Below, piece after piece: positions 26,101-39,590 of a stretch of DNA of 64,000 nucleotides. A program made the translations under genes and the position numbers. The notes beneath the pieces were generated by a model, which did no database searches, had not been told where the DNA came from, and was given only the letters and a program-made list of their open reading frames with translations. The stretch comes from Anoplolepis gracilipes (lineage: Eukaryota; Arthropoda; Insecta; Hymenoptera; Formicidae): assembly GCF_047496725.1 (NCBI RefSeq), contig NC_132973.1:8903233-8967232 (forward strand), read 5' to 3'. Numbering within the stretch: position 1 is the stretch's first letter; the number at the start of each line of letters is the position of its first letter.

Positions 26101-27329
26101 AAATAATGAATCAGAAAAAATGCAATTATAATGCATGGTTTTTAAAGAATTAAGATATATATGTACATGTAATAATTATATACAAATTATAAACAAATTA
26201 TAAATCGTTTATAGTGCGTAGTAGTTTTATAGTCTGAAGCTATCAAGTTGCGAAAGAGCGCGTGTTTTCCTATAAAGCATAAGAAGACTTTGTACTGTGA
26301 ATGAAAATAACTTCTAAGATTGAGTGTCAAGAAGATCGTTGGCCCCATTGTTGATATGTGTCACCGGTTATGCACTGGTTAGTGTAAAATGGAACGGAAT
26401 GTTCCATGTCTAGAATAATTATTCCCCTTAGTATAAAAAGTGTTTTTCCTAGTATACAGATGAGGGACGTTTTTGCTTTAACGATGTAGGTTTGTTACGT
26501 ACTGGGAAATATCGATTAATCTGGGTTTTCACGATTACGTGTTTTTCACCAAACCAAGCAATATATTCCACCGCTCTTTCCTCCATTATTCCAATTCTCG
26601 TTTATAGTTATCACGCAATGTTAAGATTTTATTAATTTCTGGTATCATATTTCCATTTAATATTCTTTTAAAAAGTAAAGCTAAATACTCAAAAAATATC
26701 GACTATATTGAGAGTAATTTTATTTATTTTGTGGTATTTATTATAATTTAATCAACAAATTTGAAAAATATAGTGAAGAACTACCGCTAACCTTACAAAA
26801 ATTAAATTTAAAAAAATACTTTGTATTTATAATTGCGTTTTGTATGAAACGATATTATTAACTAATGTTATTTGATAATTGAAAAATAATGAAAGCTTTT
26901 TCTCCCCATATCAATTAAATGAAAAAAATCCTTAAGTTTACATTAAAAATTCTTTCAACCAAATGGCGCGTGGGTGTGCCATTCATTTATAATTAAAATA
27001 CAATTAAGCTGAAACCCTTTGTTTGCGCAGTTGCCTTCTATGAATCGTATCTCACTCTCTATGAGTCGTATACGTCTCTTCTTTCAATTTGTCATTGTGG
27101 CGTCATTCTTGTCAATTTCTCAAGACTATATAAGCGCGTAACCACATCACAAGTCGCGATAAACTTTTCGATCCGCGATAAAGATTCGACCCGGAACGAC
27201 CCAGCCTATCTATTTACAAGTTCTTATTCAAAAGCGTCACAATTTGCGATAATTGCCGCTTTCGAATGGGAAAAAAGAGGATGCGGCAGAAGCAACGTTG
27301 CCAGTGATCTTGGAATTTGTACTAGCCGA
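23135..27329. other. Intergenic region, mostly AT-rich
   Basis: It should contain the non-coding 5' exon(s) and promoter of the minus-strand transporter, but none could be fixed. A C-homopolymer tract lies at about 24900-24917, and GC-richer DNA at about 25060-25220 and 25560-25800. No coding exon recognised. Confidence 0.4.
24467..24556. repeat. Minisatellite, about 18-bp unit
   Basis: About five tandem copies of AGTAACTTATGTTAATT with small variations. Confidence 0.85.
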
Positions 27330-27367
27330 TATAAAATGACCGTGTTATTCAGCAAACGAATCAGTCT
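27330..27367 (+). promoter_or_regulatory. TATA plus TCAGT initiator core promoter
   Basis: TATAAAA at 27330-27336 is followed by TCAGT at 27361-27365, the arthropod initiator, placing +1 at A27363 and the TATA box at -33. A second TATATAA lies upstream at 27127-27133. Position and strand fit transcription toward the peroxidase gene. Confidence 0.6.
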
Positions 27368-27424
27368 CGTCAACAATATCGGCATTCTCTCGTGAAGATA
27401 TCAGCTGAAGAATCTAAGTTTTGC
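27363..27424 (+). other. Candidate 5' UTR exon of the peroxidase gene
   Basis: From the predicted start A27363 to a GTGAGT donor at 27425, without a long frame. A CATTCCAG acceptor at 29833-29840 just before the first coding exon could receive it. The link to the peroxidase is inferred. Confidence 0.4.
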
Positions 27425-29840
27425 GTGAGTACGAATACTTATATAAATAAATCGAATGCGCTTCTCGGGAGTAGATGCAGAATGCACTCGAAACGGTTTG
27501 GTGATTGAAATTGTGCGAAAAAGAATAGTAATTTCTTGTGTGTGTATAACGTGTAACGTGTATTTTGAAGAGTAAAATTCTAAGAAGTTATATTATAGTT
27601 TTGCATTTGATGAAACTCTATATACATATATATTATAATAACTTTCAAAAATACTGGATGCAATTTTGAAATGCTAGGTAAGCAAAATGCATTCCTGCGA
27701 CAAAATAGAAGATATTTTCTCCTGATTTAATTATAAGATATACACGCAATAGAAATTGTTGAATACCGTAATTCATTAGTATTACGTGCAAGAACGTCCG
27801 CAGGATTTTTTTCAGAAGGGGACATCATAACATGAATGCCACTTAGACTGATGTGAAATGCTTTGATATATATCTGTTTTGATTTACATCTTTTAATATT
27901 AAAAGTTTCTTAGCGCGTGTTTATATATTAGATTCTACATTAAATTCATATTGTTTATATCACAATGCGTAATGTGCTTACAAAATTCGAAAAAGCAGCT
28001 AAATATCAGTTTATTATCATTGTGTGATAAATGTAAATGATTATAGAGTTGCGATTTGTGTCTTTAGATGCCTCTGTATGTCTGGTTATAGTTGTATCAG
28101 GCTGAAATTACACACTGTTATACATGTTTTCCCCAATTTATTGGACTGTTCTTTCATAGAAAAAAATGTGTATTTAATTTAAGCTTTTTTAATAAAAAAT
28201 TTAAAAAATCATTAATTAAATATCATTTTAGTACCAATTAGAGAATTAAATTAAAAAATATTATTTAAAAAATAGGTTATCATCAATTTATAATTTTGAT
28301 TTATTTCAATTGTTAAAGAAAATCAAAACAAAAAGAAGAGAAAAAATTATATATCCGTATTTAAATTTATATATTATACATTGTAGAAGAAACGAAAGAT
28401 AATAAATAGAACTGCATAGCTGATGCAACTGATTTCTTTAGAGGAAATAAGATTCGGAAGGAGATGAAGAGAGAAACGGGGTTCGTAGGACATTGCAATA
28501 ATTTACCGTCACGTTCGTATCACGTGCTAGTTTAACCGGCCTTCGTGTTTACCGCTTCTTGCTACTCTCAGCGCTCTGCCAGCATCTGCGATCATCATGG
28601 CATCTCGGGTCGAAATTCGGTTTATCTCGAGATTCTGCTTTATCGTCATTTTATTTTACTTCTAGCAATAATTTGCGGATCGAGTTAATCCTATACAATT
28701 TTTTGTTTCCAATTTTTTATCTCTCTATGTAATTATTTTATTTAAAAAAAATCAGAAATTCTAAGTAAATTAAATTTTCATTGAATTTTGAAATTTTCGT
28801 AATTTAAAGAAACAATAATAATTATTTATCACATAATGTATCCTAGAAATTCTCGTAATTTTATTCTTATAAAATCTCTTTTTTCAGTTGCTTGTAATTT
28901 TAACAAAATTATTAATAATTTGCAATTCCAAGTAAAATACAATCAATTCCAGATTGATCAGAGAATCTATTAATTAAAATTGACGTCAATGATAGCGATG
29001 CATCTTTAGTATTGCATGAGAATTTACGTTTTCATTATATAATAGATTTAATCACATTTCCTAATATTACGTCACCGAACACTCGCTAGACAATCGCTAG
29101 ACAAAGCGCAAGGTAAACGATGCAATTAGCATTAACGTGTTATTAAGTGACGTTGACCGCACTCCCAATGAAATGCAAGGTATTAGTGAAAATTATTGAA
29201 AGCATAAACTGTTCTCATCCAATCTGTAACATAAGCAGAAAGTGTTCGAATAAAAGAAAAATAGACCTACTTAATGAAATTCGCTATTCTTTTCAGTAAA
29301 TTTGCCCCTTGTATTTTTTACAGAAAAAAAAGATACAGCTTAAATATCGTTATCTCTGTTATTCCATGTCCTATTCTCGCTTACGAACAATCTAGACTTT
29401 CTATGCCTATGGTGTAACGCACATCCTCGCACCTACGCATAGTGACTTCTACAACCGAAAGGCGCATGCGTTAAAGAAGGGTAAGAAAACTTCGATCGAC
29501 CGAGCAAGAGCAGGGTAGGGACTGACAGAATTCGGATAGTCCATGACAGAATCAGCTGCTCTGTACTTGAGCTCCGTTCGTTTCCGTTAATTTAACAAAA
29601 AAAAAAGTTCATACAGTATAGTACCGGTGTGGATTACGTTTGTTTTAAAATCGCCATTCTACAAGACCGCGAAAAAGAGGGAAGTAGCGTGAGTTGGATA
29701 TTCGGGTATATATTGATCCGGGGTGGATATATGTATATATACATATAATTAGTGCGCGTATTTCCGCGAGGAGCCGTAATCGGTGTAACTTTCGCGAACA
29801 AGCAGGGAGGGCCTCTCCGCCCTCTCAACGTTCATTCCAG
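27425..29840. other. Intron or upstream region before the first coding exon
   Basis: No coding exon recognised. GC-richer islands (about 28440-28640 and 29390-29640) could be regulatory. Confidence 0.35.
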
Positions 29841-29851
29841 AGGGAAAAAAA

Positions 29852-32071
29852 ATGGGCGTTGAGGTATTCGACTGCTTAAACGACTACCTGCGAACAGACA
29901 GCTACAAGAAATCATATTTAGGTAAGCCCGGCACGCGCGTTCACCGACCTGGACGACACGCGGCGCATCGTCGGCGAGTGAACGCCGATGAAAGTACTGT
30001 GTGCATTGTCATGAGAAAATACTCATCGTTTGATTGTAAGCATCGATCTAAATTAAAATTCTAAAAATAAATCACTGTGCAATTTTGGGAGAAAGATATT
30101 TATTCTACATCGAATGATAAGGTGTTTTTCCATTTTGCAATTAAACTCTTCCAGTAATTTTTACTTTTCAAAAAAGGTAGAATTAAAAATTAACGTCATT
30201 AAATTAAACTTTATTATTCTTATATTTCTTTCAATCAGATATATATATATAAATACGTCATTTTTATTATACATACATGTAATTTAAATACTCTGAAAAA
30301 TCTCTGATCATTTTCTTTTTATTTACTTTGCGCACGTCAAGTATTCAAGTAAAACATTATAAAGTAAAAAGGAAGAAAAAAAACAATATTCGTCTTTTTT
30401 GTTTGTGTTATCTTTCCTTATATCTAAAATATACAATTAATATCGCGAATGTGTGCTCCTTTCTTAGTTTGTCTCATTAATAATTAGTTTGTTTCATTAA
30501 TAATTTTAAATAATTACAATAACTTTTATATATCTCAAAATATCTTGACGATTATTTTAAAATACGCAGTTAAATCTTATAAGTACTATACACAAGCACT
30601 GATCGATTTATTCTTTTTATAAATTCTCCTTTGATTGACCTTAACAGTTTTCTTATCAAAGCTTTTGCTAACCGAATGAGTGGCAGAAGTTTTTTACATG
30701 ACCGATCATGTGTATTATCTTTTATTGACAGTGATACTTTTTAATATAAACGGATATATATGATATATTAAACCATTTATCTTTATTTTGCAAGTCTCAT
30801 ATATATACGGTATCTATTATTTTGCACGCGCGAATCACTCAACAGTAATTTAATAAATTTTCTGCAATTTAATCATTGTTTGTTGAGCCAATCTCACTAA
30901 ATGGCATACACGTGGTAGAACAATTTTTTCTGTGATGTCAGATTATATATGAAAGTGTTTTCGAATTTATCTTTTTTCAATATGCAAAAATATTGCTGCT
31001 ATTCTTCATGTTTGCCAACGTTTAAAATATACACATGTATTATGTTAGAGTTTTACTTTTACTAAAAAAAAAAGATTCTATCTAGAATTTTAATAAAAAA
31101 TACTAAAATTACGGAAAGAAATAATGAATTACATTTTTTTTACACCCTATATATTGCTACGGCGAAAGTAATGGAAAAGTACTGGGAGACTTATAGAAGA
31201 TAGGACGGAAGTGATAGAAATGTAGTTCCATAAGGGAATTTAAAGTACATAAAGATCCTTATAAAGAAAGAGATACATAAAAGTAAAAAAGCTAAAATTT
31301 TTTATTATCCTATAAATTTTGTATGAAAAGATTCTGTTATATTATAAAAATCTAATTGTAATCCTTATCTATAATAAAAGTGACGTTATACAATTACTGA
31401 GACAGAAAGTGATAATAAAAAGAATATTAGTATATAAATATTATTTTTTTTCAACACATTCCTCTATTGCTTTCATCATTTCTATCTAATTATAAGATAA
31501 GATTCTAAATTTGATTACAATATTCGTGAGTCATAACAGCTACATTCAAACCATCTTTGTAATTTTAATACAATTACAATGTAAAATAATATCAATTAAT
31601 AATATCAAAGATGAGTAATAGATTGCACATTTATAGATAGTGTAAAAAAATACAAGAGTCAGTATATTTGGAGTAAATATTTTGACATTTCTGCCGTATC
31701 TATTTGAATATCGTACACACAAACGTGTAGCTATAAAAACAGGATAAAATTGATGAATTAAAATATTATCGAAAGAAGAAACACGGTAACATCCTCCACG
31801 GCAGTGCTTCGATAGCCGGTATATACAAGGGAGCACGATGCAGGAAAGGAGGTGGACGAGCACGTGCTCACCGAGTGATAGAATTTTTTTTCTGAGCTAA
31901 ATAAGGTGACTCACTGTTGGAAGGGAAGTGGCGAACCAATGGAAATGTGCGCGAGTCAGCGAGCAAAGCGAGATGAACGAAAAGTAACGAAGGAAAGAGC
32001 GAGGTGGAGAACACCTTTGAGGAATCAATGTGCGTAGCGTGTGCACGTGATCGAGAGAGACCGCTGGAATG

Positions 32072-32107
<36 letters not shown>

Positions 32108-35100
32108 CATGAATGAAGCGAGACGTAAAAGCGGAGTCGTATATAGATATGCGAGGGGAAGCGAGATAAACGATACGCTATATATCGGAATACTCAGTAA
32201 CGTATCTTGAATGAATCAGAGCCAGGGACAAAGAGATAACGCATATTTTGAGAGACAGGTATAGTCGAACATCTTAATCTTGTTACCATAATTTTGCATA
32301 CATTCACGTCGAGCCTGAGATAAAAAAGAGGGAGCGGGACAGAGATTACTCGCGTAAATAAATGAATGGATGAGTGCAAGAAGGCACTTTGACAGGCTAC
32401 CTAGAGTGACAGAGAAAGAAGAACGGAGAGGGGAATCCGCGGAGAATACTCAGCACGAAACTCCGTCGTTGTTACCATCGTCGAAGTGTGTTTCTGTCGG
32501 TTGCCACGCGTACACCTGACACAGGTGTGTTAACTCTTGTCATATCTTGTTCTATGTATATATTCGAGATCCATGTCTCGACATTTGCTCTCTTAGAAAG
32601 CCGGTCGCGGCAGCTCGCGTGAAGAAAACGGAACTGTGAAAGACGTGCGCGAATTATCCCGGCGATTTATTTAACACGTAACGAGAACGACAAATCGCGA
32701 CGAACTCTCTCATCGCTGCATCTGGTTGCCTTTGTCGGAGAATGTTTCTCGTTGCACCGGTCGACAATAATCGTTGGGTCTACGCGATGCACGGATTGGA
32801 GAAACCTATGAATCACGTGCCCGGTAATGATTTATCAGGTGTACTTAAAAAGTATCGATAAGAAATATGTATAACAATTGTTACATTTAAAGTTAACTTT
32901 ATTTACAAAAAAATCCATGTTTTAAAATTAAAAAAAAAAAAAATGTATATAATCTATTTAGTGCACATTTTGAGATAATATCGTTATCATTAGATACATT
33001 TATAGCACAAAGTAGGTGTAAACAATCGCGAGACTACATCGCATTATCTCATAAATAAATCAAATATGAAGTAGATAAGCAGAAAAAAATGTTCTTATTT
33101 TTTTTTTTCCATTCCTAACAACACACAAGTTAAATCTGTTTACGAGAATAGTTAATGCTGACAGCGTCATCATCATGATTCTTGTTCACGTGTCTCGCGA
33201 ATGAACGTTTGCATTTTCAATTATTCTGTTTTGTTGTTCGCGATAGACACACATAGAAGACCCACAATGATATTGCACATCAAGTAGCTGCAATTTACAT
33301 ACGTGTTATGTGTCAACAACTTCATTAAGTCATAAGAATATTTTTTGTCGCTATATGAGATTAAAATAGATACTTGATCGTACAATCTTATAATTACGAG
33401 AAAAATATCAATTGTCATATGTATTTTCAAAGAATCATAATTCAACTATATTAATGAAAATTATAATATAATTATTATTATGAATAATTTAATAAAATGC
33501 TATTGTATATTAATTCCATACATATTAGTAAACACTATCATTTAATCCATTTATTGCATCGCTTTTCTGGATCGAACAAATTTGTTTAATCTCTTCTAGA
33601 AAGTTAATAATTATATACAAATATTGCCAAATATACACCCACATGTTCGTTATATCCAACAATATTGCAGATTACTGAGAGACAAAATATATCCATCACA
33701 GATAATTAATTATCGATCGCTATTATCTTAATTTCGGTTTAATCTGGTCAGACAGGCAGAAATTCGTAAATCTCATTGCCTTGTCACTGTCATCAAAACA
33801 TTCGCGATATGCGATTGTGGAGGAGTGTGTTATCAAACGTGATAACGAATAGAGTTAACCGCATCTGGCCATGTGTTACGCACGTGAACAGCGCGTGTTT
33901 ACCACATTAACGAGGTACGAGTAGGAATTGCACACAGCCACATGCTATTTCACTGATACTATCTCGCTAAAACTCGGCCTATAAATAACTGACAACATGT
34001 GCCAAGGTCACAAAGGAACGTGAAAAAATATATCGCTTATTATCTAGCGCTTGCATTTATTACATATGCACTTGGTTGACCCTTTTGGCTTATTGTAAGA
34101 TGCATTTTTTTCATACTCTCACGTTTAATGAATTATTTATGAAATATCTTTTTTTTATTTTTGAAATATCTCCCTGAGATTGGCATGTCATCTTTAAAAT
34201 GTTGACATTATATTTATTAAATATTTCATTGAAATTCAAATACATTTCATTGCAAATTTTATTAAGGTTAGATGTTTATTTATCTCGCGGAGCAAATTTT
34301 ATTAAGGTTAGATGTTTATTTATCTCGCGGAGTACATTGCATAATATGCACTAAAAAAATTAGTTAACAATAATTTAAAAAATCTATGACTGTCATGAGA
34401 CAAATATTCAAGATAACATTGAGTCGAAACGACGTAAGTCGGTAAGAGTTTCGCTGTCTCGGCGAAAGTTTTCTAGGATATCTGACATTTCAGTTTATAC
34501 CATTGAGAATGGTAACATTCAACAAACACGTGAACACAAAACAGACATTTTTAGCCTACTAGAAATAAAAAAATAGACTCGACTCTGAGGTCTCGACTCT
34601 AAAGACCGAATTTACATACACGTGGGCGTGTATTTTAGACAACGTTAAATATAGTCAACGTTATTATAGTGGTTAAATAGAGTAATCTAATTATAATTGG
34701 AGTGTTTTGAATGACAAAGATCGTGTTCAATATTAACTCTCAAACTAAACAAGTGGGTCTTTCGTTCGTGCCATTTTTAATCCATTGTTTTAAAAAAATA
34801 TCAATAAAATCTCGAGATTGGAAACTTATCTAAAAAAAAGTTTGTATCAAAAGGAACTCATAACTAAAAGGACAATTTAAACAATTCATTCAGTGCAAAG
34901 TGCTGACACAAATGACCCACGTCTTCAGTTTATATTAAATAAGAAAGGGTGAATAAGAGTAAATTTTTTTTAAAATATTGTTTTTTTTTTTTGCTGTTAA
35001 TCGTTTTTTATAAAAATAAGTTATAAATTTACAATGATAATCTCCTTAAAAAAGAAACAAATTACTTTAATTTCTATTGTGTTCATTTATTTTCATGCTA

Positions 35101-38100
35101 AAAGTATCTTTTGTTAATGACAACGAGCAACAAACAGGGGTTGTATGTATTAATCAATTTTTATACTAGATTATAATGTAAATTACATTTTATTTTCACT
35201 TTTCTTTCAAATAAATTACCTGAAGATTAAAAAAAAACCTCAGAAAAAACATTTTTTATACCTGAAAATTACCCATTTTTGATCATTCAAATAATTATAT
35301 TTTTTTAAAGCCGTGGACATATAGTTTTTTTTTTCGTAAACTTTGAACTTTAAACTAAAAATTCCTGGAAGCTTTTTCGTTCAAAATTATTTTTTCAAAT
35401 TTTTATTAATTTTTATATAAAACATCTATGTTTCTAAATCTTGATAACAAGTAACAAAAATATAATATTTAAAAATATTTTTTCTTTAACTCTACTACAT
35501 AAACTTTTAGTTTAAACTTAAAAGAAGATGTGAAGAAATTTTTTTAGAATTTTTTAAGTAATTTTAAAGTACAAAAATTAACTCGGATTCCAGTTACCCA
35601 CGCGTTCAGGATTACGGTGCCAAAAAAACGCGTTCAGTTTGAGGATTAACATGAGATCAAAATCAAGGTCCTATTGAACACATTTTCACAAACGTGAATC
35701 TGGCAATATAATTCAGTGATAAAAAATATAATAAGAAATTATAATTTCATTAATTGATCATGATAGCTTCAGTAATTGATAATTACTTTGTACAATGTAT
35801 GTATGTATTCGTTAATGGGATGAGAGCCAAACAAAACGCGGTGACATCCTTTCTTGACCGAGCTACGATATTAATATTACATTTTCATTCGACGAGAGCC
35901 AACGACGTCGCTCACTTTGCGCCGCGCGTACAAGTTAAAACGCAGTGCGAGTGCGTGAGTCACATGTTGAGATATAGAGGAGAGCATCTCATGTCTCAAT
36001 AATGTTATTAGTCAGTCATTTCGTTTTGTGCAGCCGGCGGTGTTATGGCGGGCTCCGTGGCCACTTTGGCGATTCTCTGGGTGTCCCTGCAGACGATGGG
36101 CTTCCTGGGACACTCTCACTCAATCGGAACACACAAGCTGCCCGAATCGCTGCAGAATTATCTTGCCAGTTACACTGGTAAGTATCTACTGCGAATTTAA
36201 TTAAAAATTTCACAAAATATAAAAGATCGAGGCAACACACACATTTTTACAATTCAATCCCGCAAATAAAAATTCCATAAATACTTTGGTATAAATTTAG
36301 GTTGAAATTAGTGTGTGTGTGTTACATAATTTTAATATTATTACGTGTATTATCTATCTTTGGACTCGCGTCGATTTAGCAATTATTGGAAATAGTCCAG
36401 ATCTGCCGACTACGTGGACAATTTTGTTGAATGATATTTTTCTATCGCGTTTTAATTTGTATTCGCATTATATATATGTACGTCGCATTATTTAAATTAT
36501 AGTTGAGTCATTATTTCAAAATATTCCAAAAAACTTCTTTCAGGATTACCAGCCGTTAGCTATGGCTCCGATGCTATCGTGGACACAGGTCGTTTCGAAA
36601 ATCGAAGATTTCCCAGAATCGATGGAACTATTCTAAACAACTCGATCGCATTCGCGCAAACGCTAGTCAATCACATGAGCACTCTTGAGAGAAATATCGC
36701 AAATGCCGGTATCGAACTCCAAGCACAGAGTCCGGCTCAGAAACAATTCTGGGATTCCTATCCTTCTGCGGATGCTTTCGAGAGGAGTATCGGTGCTATC
36801 GTAGCGACGAAAGCATCATCATATCTGATGCATCAAAATTGCCGAAGGTAAGTTTTGATTAATTAATGGAGAAATTTCTAATTTTTATCTTCATTAATCG
36901 CCAAAGTTGTATCGATGTTTCACTATACAGATTATGAATTCTGTAATATTTTTTTTGTAACATTGGTTTTATTCTCGTTATTAATTCTCTTTCTTAATGT
37001 ATTTTATTTATATATTTTATATGTATTTTATACCTTTCTGCTCATGTTATTTTTTTCTATTTTGTATTTTTTATTAAAAGGGGAAAGATAATGTCTTTCT
37101 CGTCTTTTCGTTATTCTGTAACTAAACAAATAAGTAAATATTATTAATAGATAGTTTACTATATATTAACAATCATTACTATATTGAATCGGTATTGTTT
37201 GGCCGTAGGCCAAAATTAAATTAATCGACATTTGTATCTTAATTGATTTTATTTTATCGCAGGTTCGGTTTAGATAAAAATGACTGTGCCCGCTACGTAT
37301 CCACACTCGGTCTACAAGGTACCCCACTCGGTGAATCTTGCGCCGCGGTACATAACGTGGAATGCGACGAAATATCAAAGTACCGCAGCATCGATGGCAC
37401 TTGCAACAACATTGAAAATCCGAGCTGGGGCAGTGCAATGACCGCGTACACCAGAGTTCTGTTCTCCCAATATTTCGACGGTAAGGGTGTCTTCTATCGT
37501 GATCGCGCTCCCTCTTTTTCTAGCCTCCCCCCTCTCCGCCGTGCTCTCATTTGTCAACGATATTAGCTCGCGATATGGCATCGTTCTCTCATCACTCGTC
37601 CAGGCTTGAATTGCATATCGACCATCGCGTCGCTGTATTATTATTAGGAAAATAAATGCTGATCGCGCGTCTCACATCATACTTTCCACCCAGTCGCGGA
37701 ACGAAAGCAGCTCTCGCGCGCGAATCAAACCCCCCCCCCCCTGGGATCTTGCACGGGACGAAATTTCGTAACAGAGCGATTTGTAAACGCGCGCTCTTTG
37801 TCGTAAGCTTTTTGTCGTTAATTCTTGTGTGGAATAATAATCGTACAATTATTTGCAGCCTCTGAGAACGTTTTGCGCTCTCCCTTCTTTTCCATTCAAG
37901 TTAGTCCCTTTTCTTCCCCCCCCCCTCCCCGCTAACCATCCTATCCCTCGGAGGATTATTTGCCCCGTGTAATAAAATCAGTTTCGAACGAGACAATATT
38001 TCTTGAGTAAAGTAAATAGTAATATTGCGAAGTCGCGGATGCGAGTTTATCGAATGAAAAATATCTGAAACCGATAACAATATGTCGTAATGGAAAATTG

Positions 38101-39536
38101 AAAAGATTGCGACGACAAAACGTGGAAAGTTTTCCGCGATTTTTACATCGATTACGTGCACTAAGAATGTTTACCGCGAATGTCGCGAATAATAATTGGT
38201 GTTAGGTAAGTGTTGCTTTATGCGAAGCTTGTTCGCAGTTAAACATATCGATTATATTGTTAAATACGTTTCGAGAAGACATATAGTGACAGGAATGCGT
38301 CATTGCGACAAGAAAGACGTGAAAATAAAAATTCGTCCCGTTTAGTCATCCTCTTTTGTAGATATTGTTATTTCGGAAATAACGATTAGAAATAATGACA
38401 ATCGTGCAACAACGATTATATATGTTATCTGCTCGCACAGTCGCAATGCTAGCGCAGATAAAGAGGGATGCATAATTTGTTTTCTCCCACCTCGTCTCCA
38501 CTCGGGTCAGATAAAGAGACCGGTATTATTGCATCTTCTTTTTGCGAACTCGCGAGATTCTCGAGTTTCTTATTACATGGAATATGAGTTCACCAAATAA
38601 CACATCGCATTCTCCGCGTTACGTCAATGTCATTCATTACGTTGATGCATTTAGCGTCTATGTCTCGCGCACCTTTTTCGAGATATAATAGACTCATTCT
38701 TAAGACACTAAGAATTTTTTCACAGCTAAGCGTTTAGTCAACATACTTTAATCTTAGAATACGAAACATACGTTCGAAAACTTTAATTTAAAAATTAATG
38801 TTTTCGAACGTAAAAAAATTAAATACTTTGAAAACAACGATAAATGAAGATGAAATTCAACGATAATCTATTATTCTAGGAATTAAATATTGATTGTGTT
38901 ATTAATCATTCATTATTATTTCTATTTTCTGTCTGTAACATTTTACCTATTTTAGTCTGTAATATTGAAATCAGAATAAAATATCGAATTCATTAAAATT
39001 TAAATATAAAGACATGATAAAAATTATTTTTTATCGAAAGAATATCAAATGTGAGTGAATTCGATATTTTTATGAATACCATTTATATTATGATAGAAAC
39101 ATAATCACGTGTTATATATATTTTAGCTATTTATCGTGCTCAAGAAAAACAAACATGCAAGATATAATCGACTTTTTTGTTGTAATATCGCGCGCGGAAA
39201 GTTTTAATCTATATAAGCATTGTATATATAATCTCTATATACAATCTTATGTTATTAGAAATTATTAAGAGTTTATATTGCGGAGAATTCAGATAAAATT
39301 GCGAGCAATTTGCGATTTGCGTCGCGGCCAATTTTTTTCACGTTCGGTATTGTTTAAAGCTTACCGATTAGATATGCATTTTTTATTTTTTAATCCGAGC
39401 AGAATAACGTTTGGATGTTAGTCTCACATCACCTCGATCTACTAACCTACCTCTATCCGACTTATCATCTCCGTAAGACACATTTACACATACATATATG
39501 TACATATGTGTGGCCAATTTATATTGGATGCATACA

Positions 39537-39590
<54 letters not shown>

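Noticed and set aside
31868..32110. Leu-Ser-rich frame starting MLSLSLSLS
   Set aside because: Translation of the (GA)n tract; no other support.
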